Shown here: one piece after another, positions 35,442 through 44,418 of the stretch
Layout: the number at the start of each line of letters is the position of its first letter
Numbering within the stretch: position 1 is the first letter of the stretch
Source of the DNA: Agarilytica sp045430285
Lineage (GTDB): Bacteria > Pseudomonadota > Gammaproteobacteria > Pseudomonadales > Cellvibrionaceae
Direction of reading: 5' to 3'
Assembly: GCA_045430285.1 (NCBI GenBank)
Contig: JAILXV010000001.1
Location: 1,302,001 to 1,366,000, forward strand
DNA: 64,000 nt
Position numbers and translations under genes: made by a program
The notes under the pieces: model-generated
What the model saw: only the letters and a program-made list of their open reading frames with translations
Database searches by the model: none
What the model was told of the DNA's origin: nothing

Positions 35442-36353
35442 TTACTTTTTTGGCGCGTTTGCCACACCATGGGGAACGTGCCCTGCCGTCACAATATTCT
35501 CGCTTGCAGACTCACAATGCACTTCTTGATCATCAAAAAACACATCAGCCCCGTAAGCACGCAAGAACTCACCTTTTGATAATCCACCTAAGAATAGGGA
35601 TTCATCGATGCGGATATTCCAAGCCCTTAACGTTCGAATGACGCGCTCGTGTGCAGGTGCCGAACGCGCAGTAACGAGTGCCGTTCTAATGGGGCAATCA
35701 CCTTCGCTAAACTCAGACTGCAAGCTCTGCAGCGCAGCCAAAAACAATTTAAAAGGACCACCACTTAGCGGCGTCTTGGCTGACGCGGACTCACTTTTCG
35801 TGAAAGCATCGAGACCATCCTGTTTAAATACTTTTTCAGCTTCATCAGAAAAAAGTACAGCATCGCCATCAAAGGCAAAACGTAACTCGTCCGGTTGCTT
35901 TTTATCTTTACTCGAAGGCATTAACGTAGCGGCGGCAACACCATAGCCTAAAGCTCTACGCACATCCTCCGCATCCATAGATAAAAACAAATGGGCATTG
36001 AAAGGCGTGATGTAGCGATATGGGCTCTCACCACCAGTAAACGCCGCGCGAGTGATTTTTAATCCGTAATGGTTAATGGAATTAAAAACGCGTAATCCCG
36101 TATCCGCGCTATTTCGAGACAGCAAAATGACTTCAACACGAGGTTCGCCATCGAGAAGCGTATTAATGCGTAATAATTTCTCGACCATATGAAATGCGTC
36201 ACCAGGCTCCAAAATATCTTCTTCATGGTCGATTTGATATTGGGAATAAGCGCCCAGTCCTTTTTCTTCAAAAACGCGATGGCTTTCATCTAGATTAAAA
36301 AGTGCGCGCGAGGAAATCGCGATAACCAATTTATTTCCAAACCCAGTAGGCAT
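35442..36353 (-). CDS. cytosolic 5'-nucleotidase family protein
   Basis: 303 residues. HAD-like family of 5'-nucleotidases (PF06189 type) with LVIAISSRALFNLDESHRVFEEKG at the N-terminus, VEVILLSRNSADTGLRVFNSINHYGL, TGGESPYRYI, RFAFDGDAVLFSDEAE and TARSAPAHERVIRTLR. These enzymes dephosphorylate nucleoside monophosphates. 38 bp separate it from the PLP-enzyme gene that precedes it on the same strand, so they may be co-transcribed, with no obvious shared pathway. Confidence 0.9.
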   Translation of the reverse strand: MPTGFGNKLVIAISSRALFNLDESHRVFEEKGLGAYSQYQIDHEEDILEPGDAFHMVEKLLRINTLLDGEPRVEVILLSRNSADTGLRVFNSINHYGLKITRAAFTGGESPYRYITPFNAHLFLSMDAEDVRRALGYGVAAATLMPSSKDKKQPDELRFAFDGDAVLFSDEAEKVFKQDGLDAFTKSESASAKTPLSGGPFKLFLAALQSLQSEFSEGDCPIRTALVTARSAPAHERVIRTLRAWNIRIDESLFLGGLSKGEFLRAYGADVFFDDQEVHCESASENIVTAGHVPHGVANAPKK

Positions 36354-36391
36354 AGTAATTCTCGACGTATTATTTTCGCTTTATCAATAAT

Positions 36392-37438
36392 TTAGTCAAA
36401 ATGAAATTCATCCTTATAAGGGAATACACCAAATATTCCGCCTGTGTGGACAAATACCACATCACTAACATTAGCAAATGAACCTTTTTTAATTTCTTCG
36501 ACTAAGCCATAAAAGGCTTTGCCTGTGTAGACAGGGTCTAAAATCACGCCTTCTGTTTTCGCGAGCCATCGAATGGATTCAAATAATTTAGGATAACCAA
36601 TACTGTACCCTGGGCCGATGTATGCATCATTCGTTTGTATTGATAGCTGAGAGGACAGTCCTGGTTGATCAGGCATAAAAGCGGATTGCCACTGATCCAC
36701 ATCCTCTCTCACTTTAGCGTCAAAATACTGAGCGGAATCACACACGGCCATTCCAAGTACCGAGCATTCAAGCCCAAGCATATGAAAGCCCAATGTTAAG
36801 CCGCCTTGCGTCCCGCCGGAGCCACTTGCGCAAATGACAGCACGGGGAACAATACCTTGAGTCTGAAAGTCGGCCTGTAGCTCTCTAGCGGCCTCAATAT
36901 ACCCCCACAATCCCATGCCATTGCTTCCGCCGGTCGGAATAGCGTAGCTGTGCTGCCCTCTTACACGGTATTCTGCGGAGATCTCATCAAAGATAGAATC
37001 CAGTTGCGCGCCATAGTAACGCGGCGAAAACACGGATATATCAGCACCGCACAAACTGTCGAGCAATAGATTGCCTTCTCTACCCGAAGATATCACCTCA
37101 TCGACACGATACCTTTCCTCTCGCTCCACAAGGCCTCCTGGGCCGCGTAAAACGAGGTGGCACTTCAACCCTAGTTGAGCCGCAACCACAGCCGTCGCGC
37201 GACAATGATTGGATTGCAAACCACCACAAGTTATTACGGTATCGCAGCCCAGGGAGAGCGCATCAGCCATGAGAAATTCGAGCTTACGAATTTTATTACC
37301 TGACACTGTAGAGCCCGTGAGATCATCGCATTTAAGCCAAATACGAGGGCCGGCTAGGGCTTCTGAAATACGATCGAGAGGACGTAAAGGCGTAGGAGTA
37401 CGCGCAAGATAAAGCTTTGGCGGAGATGACGGTATCAT
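36392..37438 (-). CDS. PLP-dependent D-cysteine desulfhydrase / ACC deaminase family enzyme
   Basis: 348 residues, fold-type II PLP enzyme. SGNKIRKLEFLMADAL (about 46-61) carries the PLP-lysine, followed by CGGLQSNHCRATA and the phosphate-binding GSGGTQGGL near 205-213. The family includes D-cysteine desulfhydrase (DcyD) and 1-aminocyclopropane-1-carboxylate deaminase, which sequence alone separates poorly. Nearby sulfur genes make D-cysteine desulfhydrase the better guess. Confidence 0.85.
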   Translation of the reverse strand: MIPSSPPKLYLARTPTPLRPLDRISEALAGPRIWLKCDDLTGSTVSGNKIRKLEFLMADALSLGCDTVITCGGLQSNHCRATAVVAAQLGLKCHLVLRGPGGLVEREERYRVDEVISSGREGNLLLDSLCGADISVFSPRYYGAQLDSIFDEISAEYRVRGQHSYAIPTGGSNGMGLWGYIEAARELQADFQTQGIVPRAVICASGSGGTQGGLTLGFHMLGLECSVLGMAVCDSAQYFDAKVREDVDQWQSAFMPDQPGLSSQLSIQTNDAYIGPGYSIGYPKLFESIRWLAKTEGVILDPVYTGKAFYGLVEEIKKGSFANVSDVVFVHTGGIFGVFPYKDEFHFD

Positions 37439-37457
37439 GAATGCACGTTACCGCGAT

Positions 37458-37482
37458 AAGGGGTGCTGGTAAAGCACCCCTT
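37458..37482 (-). terminator. hairpin terminator downstream of yajC
   Basis: A 10-bp stem, AAGGGGTGCT (37458-37467) with AGCACCCCTT (37473-37482), 5-nt loop, lies 10 bp after the yajC stop on the minus strand and 20 bp before the PLP-enzyme start. The T-tract is weak (TTAT), so termination may be partial. Confidence 0.6.
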
Positions 37483-37491
37483 TAAAGAGAG

Positions 37492-37827
37492 TTAAATAGA
37501 CTTCAATGTGCCTTTTGGAAGCACCGCGTGTACAGCAATCTTCTGAAACTTCAGCTCAACGTTGTCACTCGCTTTGAGCATCAAATAAGTGTCGTCAACT
37601 TCGGTTACTTTGCCCAACAATCCGCTATTCAACACCACTTCGTCACCTTTCGAAATACCACCGCAAAGCGCCTGATGATCTTTTTGTCGCTTGCGCTGTG
37701 GTCGAATGATCATGAAATACATGAAAACAAACAATCCGCCGATCAAGACCAAGTTCATCATACCCGCACCTTGAGGTGCAGCGGCAGCATCTGTTTGCGC
37801 AACGGCTTCAGCAATAAAGAAGCTCAT
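37492..37827 (-). CDS. yajC: Sec translocon accessory subunit YajC
   Basis: 111 residues. An N-terminal segment, one membrane helix (about 24-42, MNLVLIGGLFVFMYFMIIRPQRKRQKDHQ) and a cytoplasmic domain (GDEVVLNSGLLGKVTEVDD) typical of YajC. YajC associates with SecDF-YidC. Normally it lies in tgt-yajC-secD-secF; here none of those genes is adjacent. Confidence 0.95.
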   Translation of the reverse strand: MSFFIAEAVAQTDAAAAPQGAGMMNLVLIGGLFVFMYFMIIRPQRKRQKDHQALCGGISKGDEVVLNSGLLGKVTEVDDTYLMLKASDNVELKFQKIAVHAVLPKGTLKSI

Positions 37828-38028
37828 GGAATACCCCTAACGTAATTTAGCTACGATGTACAAAAAACGCACATCATTTGATTCGAATTTCCAGCCATAA
37901 ACCCATAGAAAACAGAGACTCGCTACAGGTTTAACACCAAATTTGAGGGCAGAACTCTACAAGACTTAAGGAGAGGAAGCAACGGCACCTAGGCAATATA
38001 CGCGAGAGGTACCGAAGAAAGCGTCAGA

Positions 38029-38460
38029 CTAGACGTAGTCCCGAAATAGCTTACGAAAAGTGCTTGGGGAAAGATTTGTCCAGCGCTTAAAAGCGTTAGT
38101 GAAGCTAGTACGATCAGAGAAATCGAGAGACGCTGAGATATTATCAATACTCATATGCTGACGAATCAAATAATCGATAGAGTAATGAAAGCGGACCTGA
38201 TCTCTCAACTCCGCGAAGCTCACCTCTTGTTTTTGTAAGCGACGCTGCAGGGTCCGCTTAGAAAAATTAAGCTCCTCTGCGATATGGCTTATGCTCAATG
38301 GTTGCTGGCCTATGCGTCGTGTGAGAACTTCCACTACACGGGCGGCGACACCAACGGTTTCGGGCAAACGAGCTTTCACTAAGAAAGCATCTAATGCTTC
38401 GGTACCCGAAAGCAATTCAGGTTCTGTCACTTTAGACTGCGGGTTTAACTCTGTTATCAT
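38029..38460 (-). CDS. short AraC-family DNA-binding protein, paralogue of the next gene
   Basis: 143 residues. The C-terminal 100 residues are a full AraC-type double HTH (SISHIAEELNFSKRTLQRRLQ and ISASLDFSDRTSFTNAFKRWTNLSPSTFRKLF). It is closely similar to the C-terminal third of the 335-residue protein at 38979-39986 but lacks the GAF-like N-terminal domain. It is either a truncated duplicate or a DNA-binding-only regulator; the frame is intact with no remnant of the missing part upstream. Confidence 0.85.
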   Translation of the reverse strand: MITELNPQSKVTEPELLSGTEALDAFLVKARLPETVGVAARVVEVLTRRIGQQPLSISHIAEELNFSKRTLQRRLQKQEVSFAELRDQVRFHYSIDYLIRQHMSIDNISASLDFSDRTSFTNAFKRWTNLSPSTFRKLFRDYV

Positions 38461-38978
38461 CAGGGAGATTCCTTCCTGCTAATAATTAATTAGAAACTTA
38501 ATCATGAGGTATTTTAAGTACCGCAACTAAATAAAATACGAAAAAGCAATGCGATTTCTGGCCATTATACGCCAATAGACCTGTTTTAAAACCGTTGTTG
38601 ATGTGGGAAACCGTACGTGCTTCTCATTTTGGTTAAACAGAAGCAGCTCCACTAAACCTCAAATAAAAACCAAGCAGTTCAATGTCTTAGCGAATTGCTG
38701 CGGCGCATATAATCGTCAGAAAATCTAGTTAATATGTTAAACACGCAAACAAAAACAAGCTGTATTGATACGGTTTTACCCTCAACTTATTAGTACCTCA
38801 TAAATAAACATCACACCCTTTATTTTCCTTACTCACAGAGAGTCGAAACATAGGCAGCGCAAATAGCTCATAAGAGATAAAACAGCGAAGGGAAACAGAT
38901 TGAGGAACGCGCAAAAATAAACCCTAGAAACATATCATCGTCGATGCGTTTCTAGGGCTATCAGAGGTGTACTAGATT
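38461..38978. other. 518-bp intergenic region between tandem AraC genes
   Basis: AT-rich. No gene and no remnant of the GAF domain seen. It holds the terminator at 38922-38957 for the upstream paralogue; the remainder probably includes the promoter of the short gene, but none is clear. Confidence 0.5.
38922..38957 (-). terminator. terminator of the GAF-AraC gene
   Basis: Perfect 10-bp stem CCCTAGAAAC/GTTTCTAGGG with a 16-nt loop that has its own short pairing; on the minus strand it is followed by TTTATTTTT. It lies just after the stop of the 38979-39986 gene. Confidence 0.85.
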
Positions 38979-39986
38979 TTATACGAAGTCGCGGAACAGT
39001 TTGCGGAAAGTGCTTGGCGACATTCCTGTCCAACGCTTAAAGGCGTTAGTAAAACTCGTGCGATCAGAAAAATCCAACGCTACCGAGATGCTATCAATGC
39101 TTTTACGGTTTTTGACAAGATAGTCTATTGAATAATGATAACGCACTTGGTCGCGCAACTCGGCAAAGTTTACACTTTGCTGTTGCAAACGCCGTTGCAA
39201 AGTACGTTTAGATAAATTCAACTCATCAGCAACATGGCCAATACTTAAAGGTGACTCACCGATTCTTTTGGTAAGCACATCGACCACGCGGCCAGGAATA
39301 CCAAACAATTCTGGCAACTTCGCCTGCTCAAGATATTCGTCTAGCGTGCTGATTGAACCCGACGCAAACATAGAGGAATCAACACTCTTACGCTGGACTT
39401 GGGTTTTTTGTTGATCAGCCAAATACGCGATTCCTTCCGACAACTGCGTCAACAAATTCTGATCTTCCGCTGTCATTTTAGTGGTATGAGCCTTAGAGGA
39501 GAAAAAGCTCAAAACACTTTTAGATGCATAATGTGGTGAAACGGACGCGCCTATATAAGAGCGTACTGACAAACCACCATAGGCGAGCGGCGAAACCATC
39601 TGCCCCGTTTCTGCAATATTATTCACTTCGTGCGTATTGCCACTAGCGCTAACCCGATGACACAGAAAATCAGACGTAGAGATATGCTGGCCTACATAGA
39701 ATTGCCCATCCCCGTCACAAGAGAATGCCTGAACTTCATAAACACTATCCGACACCGGTCGAGAGACCAGGGCATACTCCATACCCAATCGAGACTTCCC
39801 AGCATCAAGCAAGAGATTAATTGCCTGATTATATGAATCCATCACATGGCTTTTAACGATAACATTATAGAAAAGCGCAAGGCATTGTTCCGCGTCGTCC
39901 AGTTGCCATTGCCCAATCGAGATGTTAGAAGGAGTTGTAGCTGATACCGAAATGTTGCTTTCTGAGAGCGCCAAAATATTCACCAC
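38979..39986 (-). CDS. AraC-family regulator with N-terminal GAF-like domain
   Basis: 335 residues. Residues about 25-195 form a GAF-like sensor (DAEQCLALFYNVIVKSH through SVRSYIGASV and MTAEDQNLLTQLSEGIAYLAD). Residues about 235-335 are an AraC-type HTH pair (LNLSKRTLQRRLQ; DFSDRTSFTNAFKRWTGMSPSTFRKLFRD). It probably binds a small ligand and controls transcription; targets unknown. The HTH is nearly identical in plan to the shorter neighbour, indicating tandem duplication. Confidence 0.85.
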   Translation of the reverse strand: MVNILALSESNISVSATTPSNISIGQWQLDDAEQCLALFYNVIVKSHVMDSYNQAINLLLDAGKSRLGMEYALVSRPVSDSVYEVQAFSCDGDGQFYVGQHISTSDFLCHRVSASGNTHEVNNIAETGQMVSPLAYGGLSVRSYIGASVSPHYASKSVLSFFSSKAHTTKMTAEDQNLLTQLSEGIAYLADQQKTQVQRKSVDSSMFASGSISTLDEYLEQAKLPELFGIPGRVVDVLTKRIGESPLSIGHVADELNLSKRTLQRRLQQQSVNFAELRDQVRYHYSIDYLVKNRKSIDSISVALDFSDRTSFTNAFKRWTGMSPSTFRKLFRDFV

Positions 39987-40227
39987 TTTGGAGTTAGTTT
40001 TGTGGAAAAACCGCTAGTTGCGTTTCACGGTCTGCCGCGGCCTACAAAATATGCGGTTGCAGCAATTTCGCATAGGACCTAATGCGCCATCAAAAGACCT
40101 ATCGCGACAATAATTCATATTTGCGATATAGTTTCGATCGAATAGCACAGAGTAATACGTATTGACGCGCAATCGAACCTCACGTAAGCCTGGACCACAT
40201 TGAGCAAAAAATCAACACATCAAGGGC

Positions 40228-40698
40228 TTACAGGGCTTTTATTTCCTCGATAACATCATCATGATGGGACTTGGTTTTCACTTTATCCATGATAACGCGT
40301 AATTTTCCCGCCTTATCAATAATAAAGGTGGTCCTTTTAATCCCCATATACTCCTTACCCATGAACTTCTTCAGCCCCCAAACACCATACTTATCAGCTA
40401 TGAGGTGGCCTTCATCTGCGAGTAGGTCAAAGTTAAGTTCATACTTATCAATGAACCTCGTCAGCTTCTCCTCAGGGTCAGGACTTAGGCCAAACACCAC
40501 GGTATCTAGTGCGTCAAACTCCGAGCGGCTATCGCGGATTCCACAAGCCTGTGTGGTACATCCAGGCGTTAGCGCTTTAGGGTAAAAATAGAGAACCACA
40601 TTTTTCTCGCCAGCGAACGACGATAATTTAATTTTCTCACTGTTTTGATTCGGTAGCGTAAATGCTGGGGCCTTGTTCCCAATCTTTGGAAAGCTCAT
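40228..40698 (-). CDS. bcp: thioredoxin-dependent peroxiredoxin Bcp
   Basis: 156 residues. AhpC/TSA fold with the peroxidatic Cys47 in LTPGCTTQACGIRD and resolving Cys52, the 1-CysPrx/BCP pattern. It reduces organic peroxides and H2O2 with thioredoxin. The length is standard. It stands alone between the AraC gene and mdh. Confidence 0.95.
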   Translation of the reverse strand: MSFPKIGNKAPAFTLPNQNSEKIKLSSFAGEKNVVLYFYPKALTPGCTTQACGIRDSRSEFDALDTVVFGLSPDPEEKLTRFIDKYELNFDLLADEGHLIADKYGVWGLKKFMGKEYMGIKRTTFIIDKAGKLRVIMDKVKTKSHHDDVIEEIKAL

Positions 40699-40764
40699 GA
40701 AAACCTCTCTTCTTAGTTATTTCTATATCTCACCGTCTTTAGCGCCTCAGTGAGACAAATAGGC

Positions 40765-40795
40765 AAAAAAAAAGCGCTCGATCGAAACCAAGCGC
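40765..40795 (-). terminator. intrinsic terminator of mdh
   Basis: On the minus strand an 8-bp GCGCTTGG-type stem (40774-40795, two G-T pairs) with a TTTCGA loop is followed by nine T residues (40765-40773), 25 bp after the mdh stop. Confidence 0.9.
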
Positions 40796-40820
40796 CTCTT
40801 AATTCTCTAAAAGCTGAAGC

Positions 40821-41804
40821 TTATGAAGGAAGCAAAGACTTAACCGCGTCACGCTCTTCTTTAAGCTCTTGCTCAGTCTCGATCATACGAGCTTGAGAAA
40901 ACTCATCGATGGTAAGACCTTGAACAATTTCCCAGTCGCCATCTTTACACACACACGGGAAAGAGTAGATTAAACCCTCTTCGATGCCGTATGAACCGTC
41001 ACTGTATACGCCCATGCTCACCCAATCGTTCTCCGCTGAACCAAGTGCCCAGTCGCGAATATGAAAGATTGCAGAGTTTGCAGCAGAAGCAGCACTTGAA
41101 GCGCCACGCGCTTTAATAATAGCGGCACCACGTTGCTGTACATCTGGGATGAAGGTGTCTTTGTACCAATCTTGCTCAACTTGATCGACAGCCACTTCAC
41201 CATTTACAAGTGCGTGATATAGATCAGGGTATTGAGTCGCTGAATGGTTACCCCAGATAGTCATCTTAGTAACATCTGCGATAGTTTTGTCTAGTTTTTG
41301 AGCCAACTGAGTCATCGCACGATTATGATCCAAACGCGTCATCGCAGTAAACTGACGAGGATCGATGTCTGGCGCATTACGCTGAGCAATCAAAGCATTG
41401 GTGTTTGCTGGGTTACCGACAACAAGTACCTTAATGCCACGTGAAGCGTGATCGTTAATGGCCTTACCTTGAACAGAAAAGATTGCCGCATTTGCTTCTA
41501 GCAAGTCTTTACGTTCCATGCCTGGTCCACGAGGACGAGCACCAACTAACAATGCATAATCTGCATCTTTAAAGGCAACATTTGGATCGTCACTGCACAC
41601 CATACCCGCGAGTAGTGGGAATGCACAGTCATCTAGCTCCATTGCAACGCCTTTCAACGCGTCAAGAGCCGGCGTGATTTCTAGCATCTGAAGGATGACA
41701 GGTTGATCTTTACCCAACATTTCGCCTGCGGCGATTCTAAATAGAAGGGAGTAACTGATTTGGCCTGCAGCCCCAGTAATGGCTACACGAACGGGTGATT
41801 TCAC
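40821..41804 (-). CDS. mdh: malate dehydrogenase (plant/bacterial NAD-dependent type)
   Basis: 327 residues. Rossmann start ITGAAGQISYSLLFRIAAGEMLG (about 9-31), substrate-binding ARPRGPGMERKDLL with Arg residues, NPANTNALI, and catalytic His in WGNHSATQYPD. It converts malate and oxaloacetate in the TCA cycle. The length and motifs match the type found in Pseudomonas relatives, not the E. coli-type Mdh. Confidence 0.97.
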   Translation of the reverse strand: MKSPVRVAITGAAGQISYSLLFRIAAGEMLGKDQPVILQMLEITPALDALKGVAMELDDCAFPLLAGMVCSDDPNVAFKDADYALLVGARPRGPGMERKDLLEANAAIFSVQGKAINDHASRGIKVLVVGNPANTNALIAQRNAPDIDPRQFTAMTRLDHNRAMTQLAQKLDKTIADVTKMTIWGNHSATQYPDLYHALVNGEVAVDQVEQDWYKDTFIPDVQQRGAAIIKARGASSAASAANSAIFHIRDWALGSAENDWVSMGVYSDGSYGIEEGLIYSFPCVCKDGDWEIVQGLTIDEFSQARMIETEQELKEERDAVKSLLPS

Positions 41805-41960
41805 TATATTTCTCCGTCTGCTTTACTAAAGAAAAGGTGGGATCGAAGTCAATCGATGTTAAGCGGGCGCAATTATAGTCAAATCCGCAAAAAAGTCATT
41901 AACTAACGTCATTTATGGCCAAAAAGGCTCAATTTCGGGCCTTCTGGGCTAGTTTTCACG

Positions 41961-42572
41961 CTACAAGGGGTAACGTTCCTGCAATCCGGCGTACAAACTG
42001 TCTTTAAAATCCGCTTGATTCGCATCCAAACTATCCACAAGCTCGACCAAATGCTCGTTGTCTTCCTTCCCCTGCCACACCTTTTTATAACTACCATCTT
42101 TATAGCCATGGTCCTGACGGAAGAAGTTAAGGACGTTTTTACCGACGTAACGACGATACAATTCTTCGAAACTCAGGTCTATTCCCAGCATCATTAAGGC
42201 GAACCCATTGATATCAAACGCTTTTGTACTCAAGGTGCTACACGCAAACGTCTCTACATCATTCAAAAAATCCGTTTTCCTATCGCTTAAATCAAGCGTG
42301 TCTATCACCGCCTGAGCACATTCTTCGGCTGAACGGCCCGACATAAGCAAGTCACTTAACCCAAAATGCCATATATCAACCAGCTCCAACACGACCTGAT
42401 CTCGATCTGGCGACTGCTTTTTCCACCATTTCCAGCCAAAATGATCCATCAACTCTGCCGCCTCAATCCATATGGCGCGATACCATTCGTGATCGCGCTC
42501 TCGCCAATCGGCATTCACTTTCGCATTCATCGCGTCTTGCATGTCGAGCATGGTGATCAGTTGTTGCTTCAT
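41961..42572 (-). CDS. dimeric dUTPase (MazG-like, all-alpha)
   Basis: 203 residues. N-terminal helix LDMQDAMN, EWYRAIWIEAAELMDHFGWKWWK and QVVLELVDIWHFGLSDLL provide the acidic metal-binding residues typical of the dUTPase_2/MazG superfamily. It hydrolyses dUTP to dUMP. This dimeric form is known from trypanosomes, phages and some bacteria, in place of the trimeric Dut. A general NTP pyrophosphatase role cannot be excluded. Confidence 0.85.
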   Translation of the reverse strand: MKQQLITMLDMQDAMNAKVNADWRERDHEWYRAIWIEAAELMDHFGWKWWKKQSPDRDQVVLELVDIWHFGLSDLLMSGRSAEECAQAVIDTLDLSDRKTDFLNDVETFACSTLSTKAFDINGFALMMLGIDLSFEELYRRYVGKNVLNFFRQDHGYKDGSYKKVWQGKEDNEHLVELVDSLDANQADFKDSLYAGLQERYPL

Positions 42573-42770
42573 TGATAAACCTTATAAGAAATGGCGTGAT
42601 TAAAGATGGAGAGAAATTCTAACATGGATCACATCCTGCGCAGATTCTCTTATTTGACCGGTAAACTAACGCTATTAGGCACGAACCAAAAACTGTAACA
42701 TAAGTGTCATTAACATCTCATATATTCGTCATTAAAGGACTATACGCTGGGTTTAATTGGAGGAACATGT

Positions 42771-43286
42771 ATGCGCCTTTTACAAAATATACACAACTAC
42801 GATGTTCTCACGTTTAGCAAATGTCTTAGGGTCAAGCACCGTGAAATGGCTGTTCGGCTTAGCCGCATGGTGTCGTTTACCGCTGACGGACCGCTTTACG
42901 TCTTAACGGGCTTGGTATTTCTATATCACCAGCAGTGGGATATCGCAAAGCTACTGGCCTTGGGCTTCCTCGTCGAACGACTTGCGTATAAGTTCTTTAA
43001 AACAACATTCCGCCGTAATCGTCCACCCGATGCGATTCCAGGCTACCAGAGCGAAGTTATCCCCTCTGACCAATTTAGTTTCCCATCTGGCCACACATCA
43101 GCAGCATTTTTGATGGTAGGCTGCCTTTCCTTCATGTTTCCCTTTATCGCCTGGATTCTCTACCCTTGGGCCTGTTGTGTGGGAATTGCGCGCGTAATGC
43201 TTGGAGTCCACTTCCCAAGTGATATACTTGCCGGCGCTTTATTAGGAAGCTCCATCTGTTCCCTATCAATTATGTTCTTATTTTAA
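42771..43286 (+). CDS. PAP2-family membrane phosphatase
   Basis: 171 residues with about five membrane helices. The three phosphatase motifs are present: KTTFRRNRP, PSGHTSA and RVMLGVHFPSD. Enzymes of this family dephosphorylate undecaprenyl pyrophosphate, phosphatidyl-glycerophosphate or lipid A. Its stop codon directly abuts the ATG of the following glycosyltransferase gene, so they act in one envelope-lipid pathway that is not identified. Confidence 0.88.
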   Translation: MRLLQNIHNYDVLTFSKCLRVKHREMAVRLSRMVSFTADGPLYVLTGLVFLYHQQWDIAKLLALGFLVERLAYKFFKTTFRRNRPPDAIPGYQSEVIPSDQFSFPSGHTSAAFLMVGCLSFMFPFIAWILYPWACCVGIARVMLGVHFPSDILAGALLGSSICSLSIMFLF

Positions 43287-44396
43287 ATGAAAATACTTTT
43301 TGGCGTACAAGCGACTGGTAACGGGCACATCACCCGCGCTAGAGCAATGAACAAGCAGTTTAAAGCCCTAGGGCTTGATGTCGACTACCTTTTTTCTGGG
43401 CGAGAAAAGTCCCACTTTTTCGACATGGAAGAGTTTGGCGATTGGCGCTGTTTTCGTGGCCTGACCTTTTACCATGAGGCGGGTGACCTAAAAATCTTCC
43501 GAACCATACAGAAAAATAGCATCCTGCAGATGTATAAGGACATAAACGCACTCGACCTTAGCCCATATGACATCATTCTGACGGACTATGAGCCGATCAC
43601 CGCGTGGGCCTGTAAAAAGGCAAAAAGGGAGTGTATTGGGCTGGGCCATCAATATGCCTTCAATTTCGACGTGCCACGCCGTGGTGATTCGTTTATTCCG
43701 AAATTGATCATGAAAAATTTTGCTCCTGTGTCCACGAGCCTCGGGCTACATTGGCATCACTTTAATCAAAACATCCTGCCGCCAATCGCAGAAACACACC
43801 AAAGCACAGAAGTCAGCGACCCGAACAAGATCGTCGTTTACCTTGGCTTTGAGTCACCGGAAGAAGTCATTTCTTTGCTAGAGCCCTTTGAGAGCCACCT
43901 ATTTGTCTTTTACGGCCCATTCCCTCAATACGAAAGCCGAGGGCATATTCAGTTAAAACCGCTCTCACGTGAAGGCTTCAAACAAGACTTGGCGACCGCT
44001 GGCGGTGTCATTTGTAACGCAGGCTTTGAACTCTCAAGTGAAGCGATTCAGCTAGGTAAAAAGCTACTTATCAAACCTCTCAAAGGGCAAATTGAACAGC
44101 TATCTAACGCTCGTGCATTGGAAGAGCTTGGTTTAGGGCTCACTATGGAGACCTTAGATCCCGCAAGAGTAAAAGACTGGTTAGATAACTGGGAAGGCAA
44201 ACAGGTGATCTACCCGAATGTGGCCAAAGCCATCGCACAATGGGTCGCGAATGGGGATTGGGAAAAACCTGAATCTCGCGCTGAACTAGCAAAAACACTA
44301 TGGAGCCAAACCCGAGCGAACGGCGTAAAAAGCTTTGAAACAAACCCCACGCCAGAATCCGTTAAGCCCTGTCCTCCGGATGAAGCGGTCGCTTAG
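43287..44396 (+). CDS. MJ1255/VC2487-type glycosyltransferase
   Basis: 369 residues of GT-B fold. N-terminal MKILFGVQATGNGHITRARAM, a mid-region LTDYEPITAWACKKAKRECIGLGHQYAF, and a C-terminal half with VICNAGFELSSEAIQLGKKLLIKPLKGQIEQLSNA, the UDP-sugar-binding region pattern of MurG/DiaA-like transferases. The family is annotated by the M. jannaschii and Vibrio members, with no established substrate. It starts immediately after the PAP2 gene. Confidence 0.85.
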   Translation: MKILFGVQATGNGHITRARAMNKQFKALGLDVDYLFSGREKSHFFDMEEFGDWRCFRGLTFYHEAGDLKIFRTIQKNSILQMYKDINALDLSPYDIILTDYEPITAWACKKAKRECIGLGHQYAFNFDVPRRGDSFIPKLIMKNFAPVSTSLGLHWHHFNQNILPPIAETHQSTEVSDPNKIVVYLGFESPEEVISLLEPFESHLFVFYGPFPQYESRGHIQLKPLSREGFKQDLATAGGVICNAGFELSSEAIQLGKKLLIKPLKGQIEQLSNARALEELGLGLTMETLDPARVKDWLDNWEGKQVIYPNVAKAIAQWVANGDWEKPESRAELAKTLWSQTRANGVKSFETNPTPESVKPCPPDEAVA

Positions 44397-44418
44397 GGCT
44401 TTTTTCTGGCTAGCAAAG

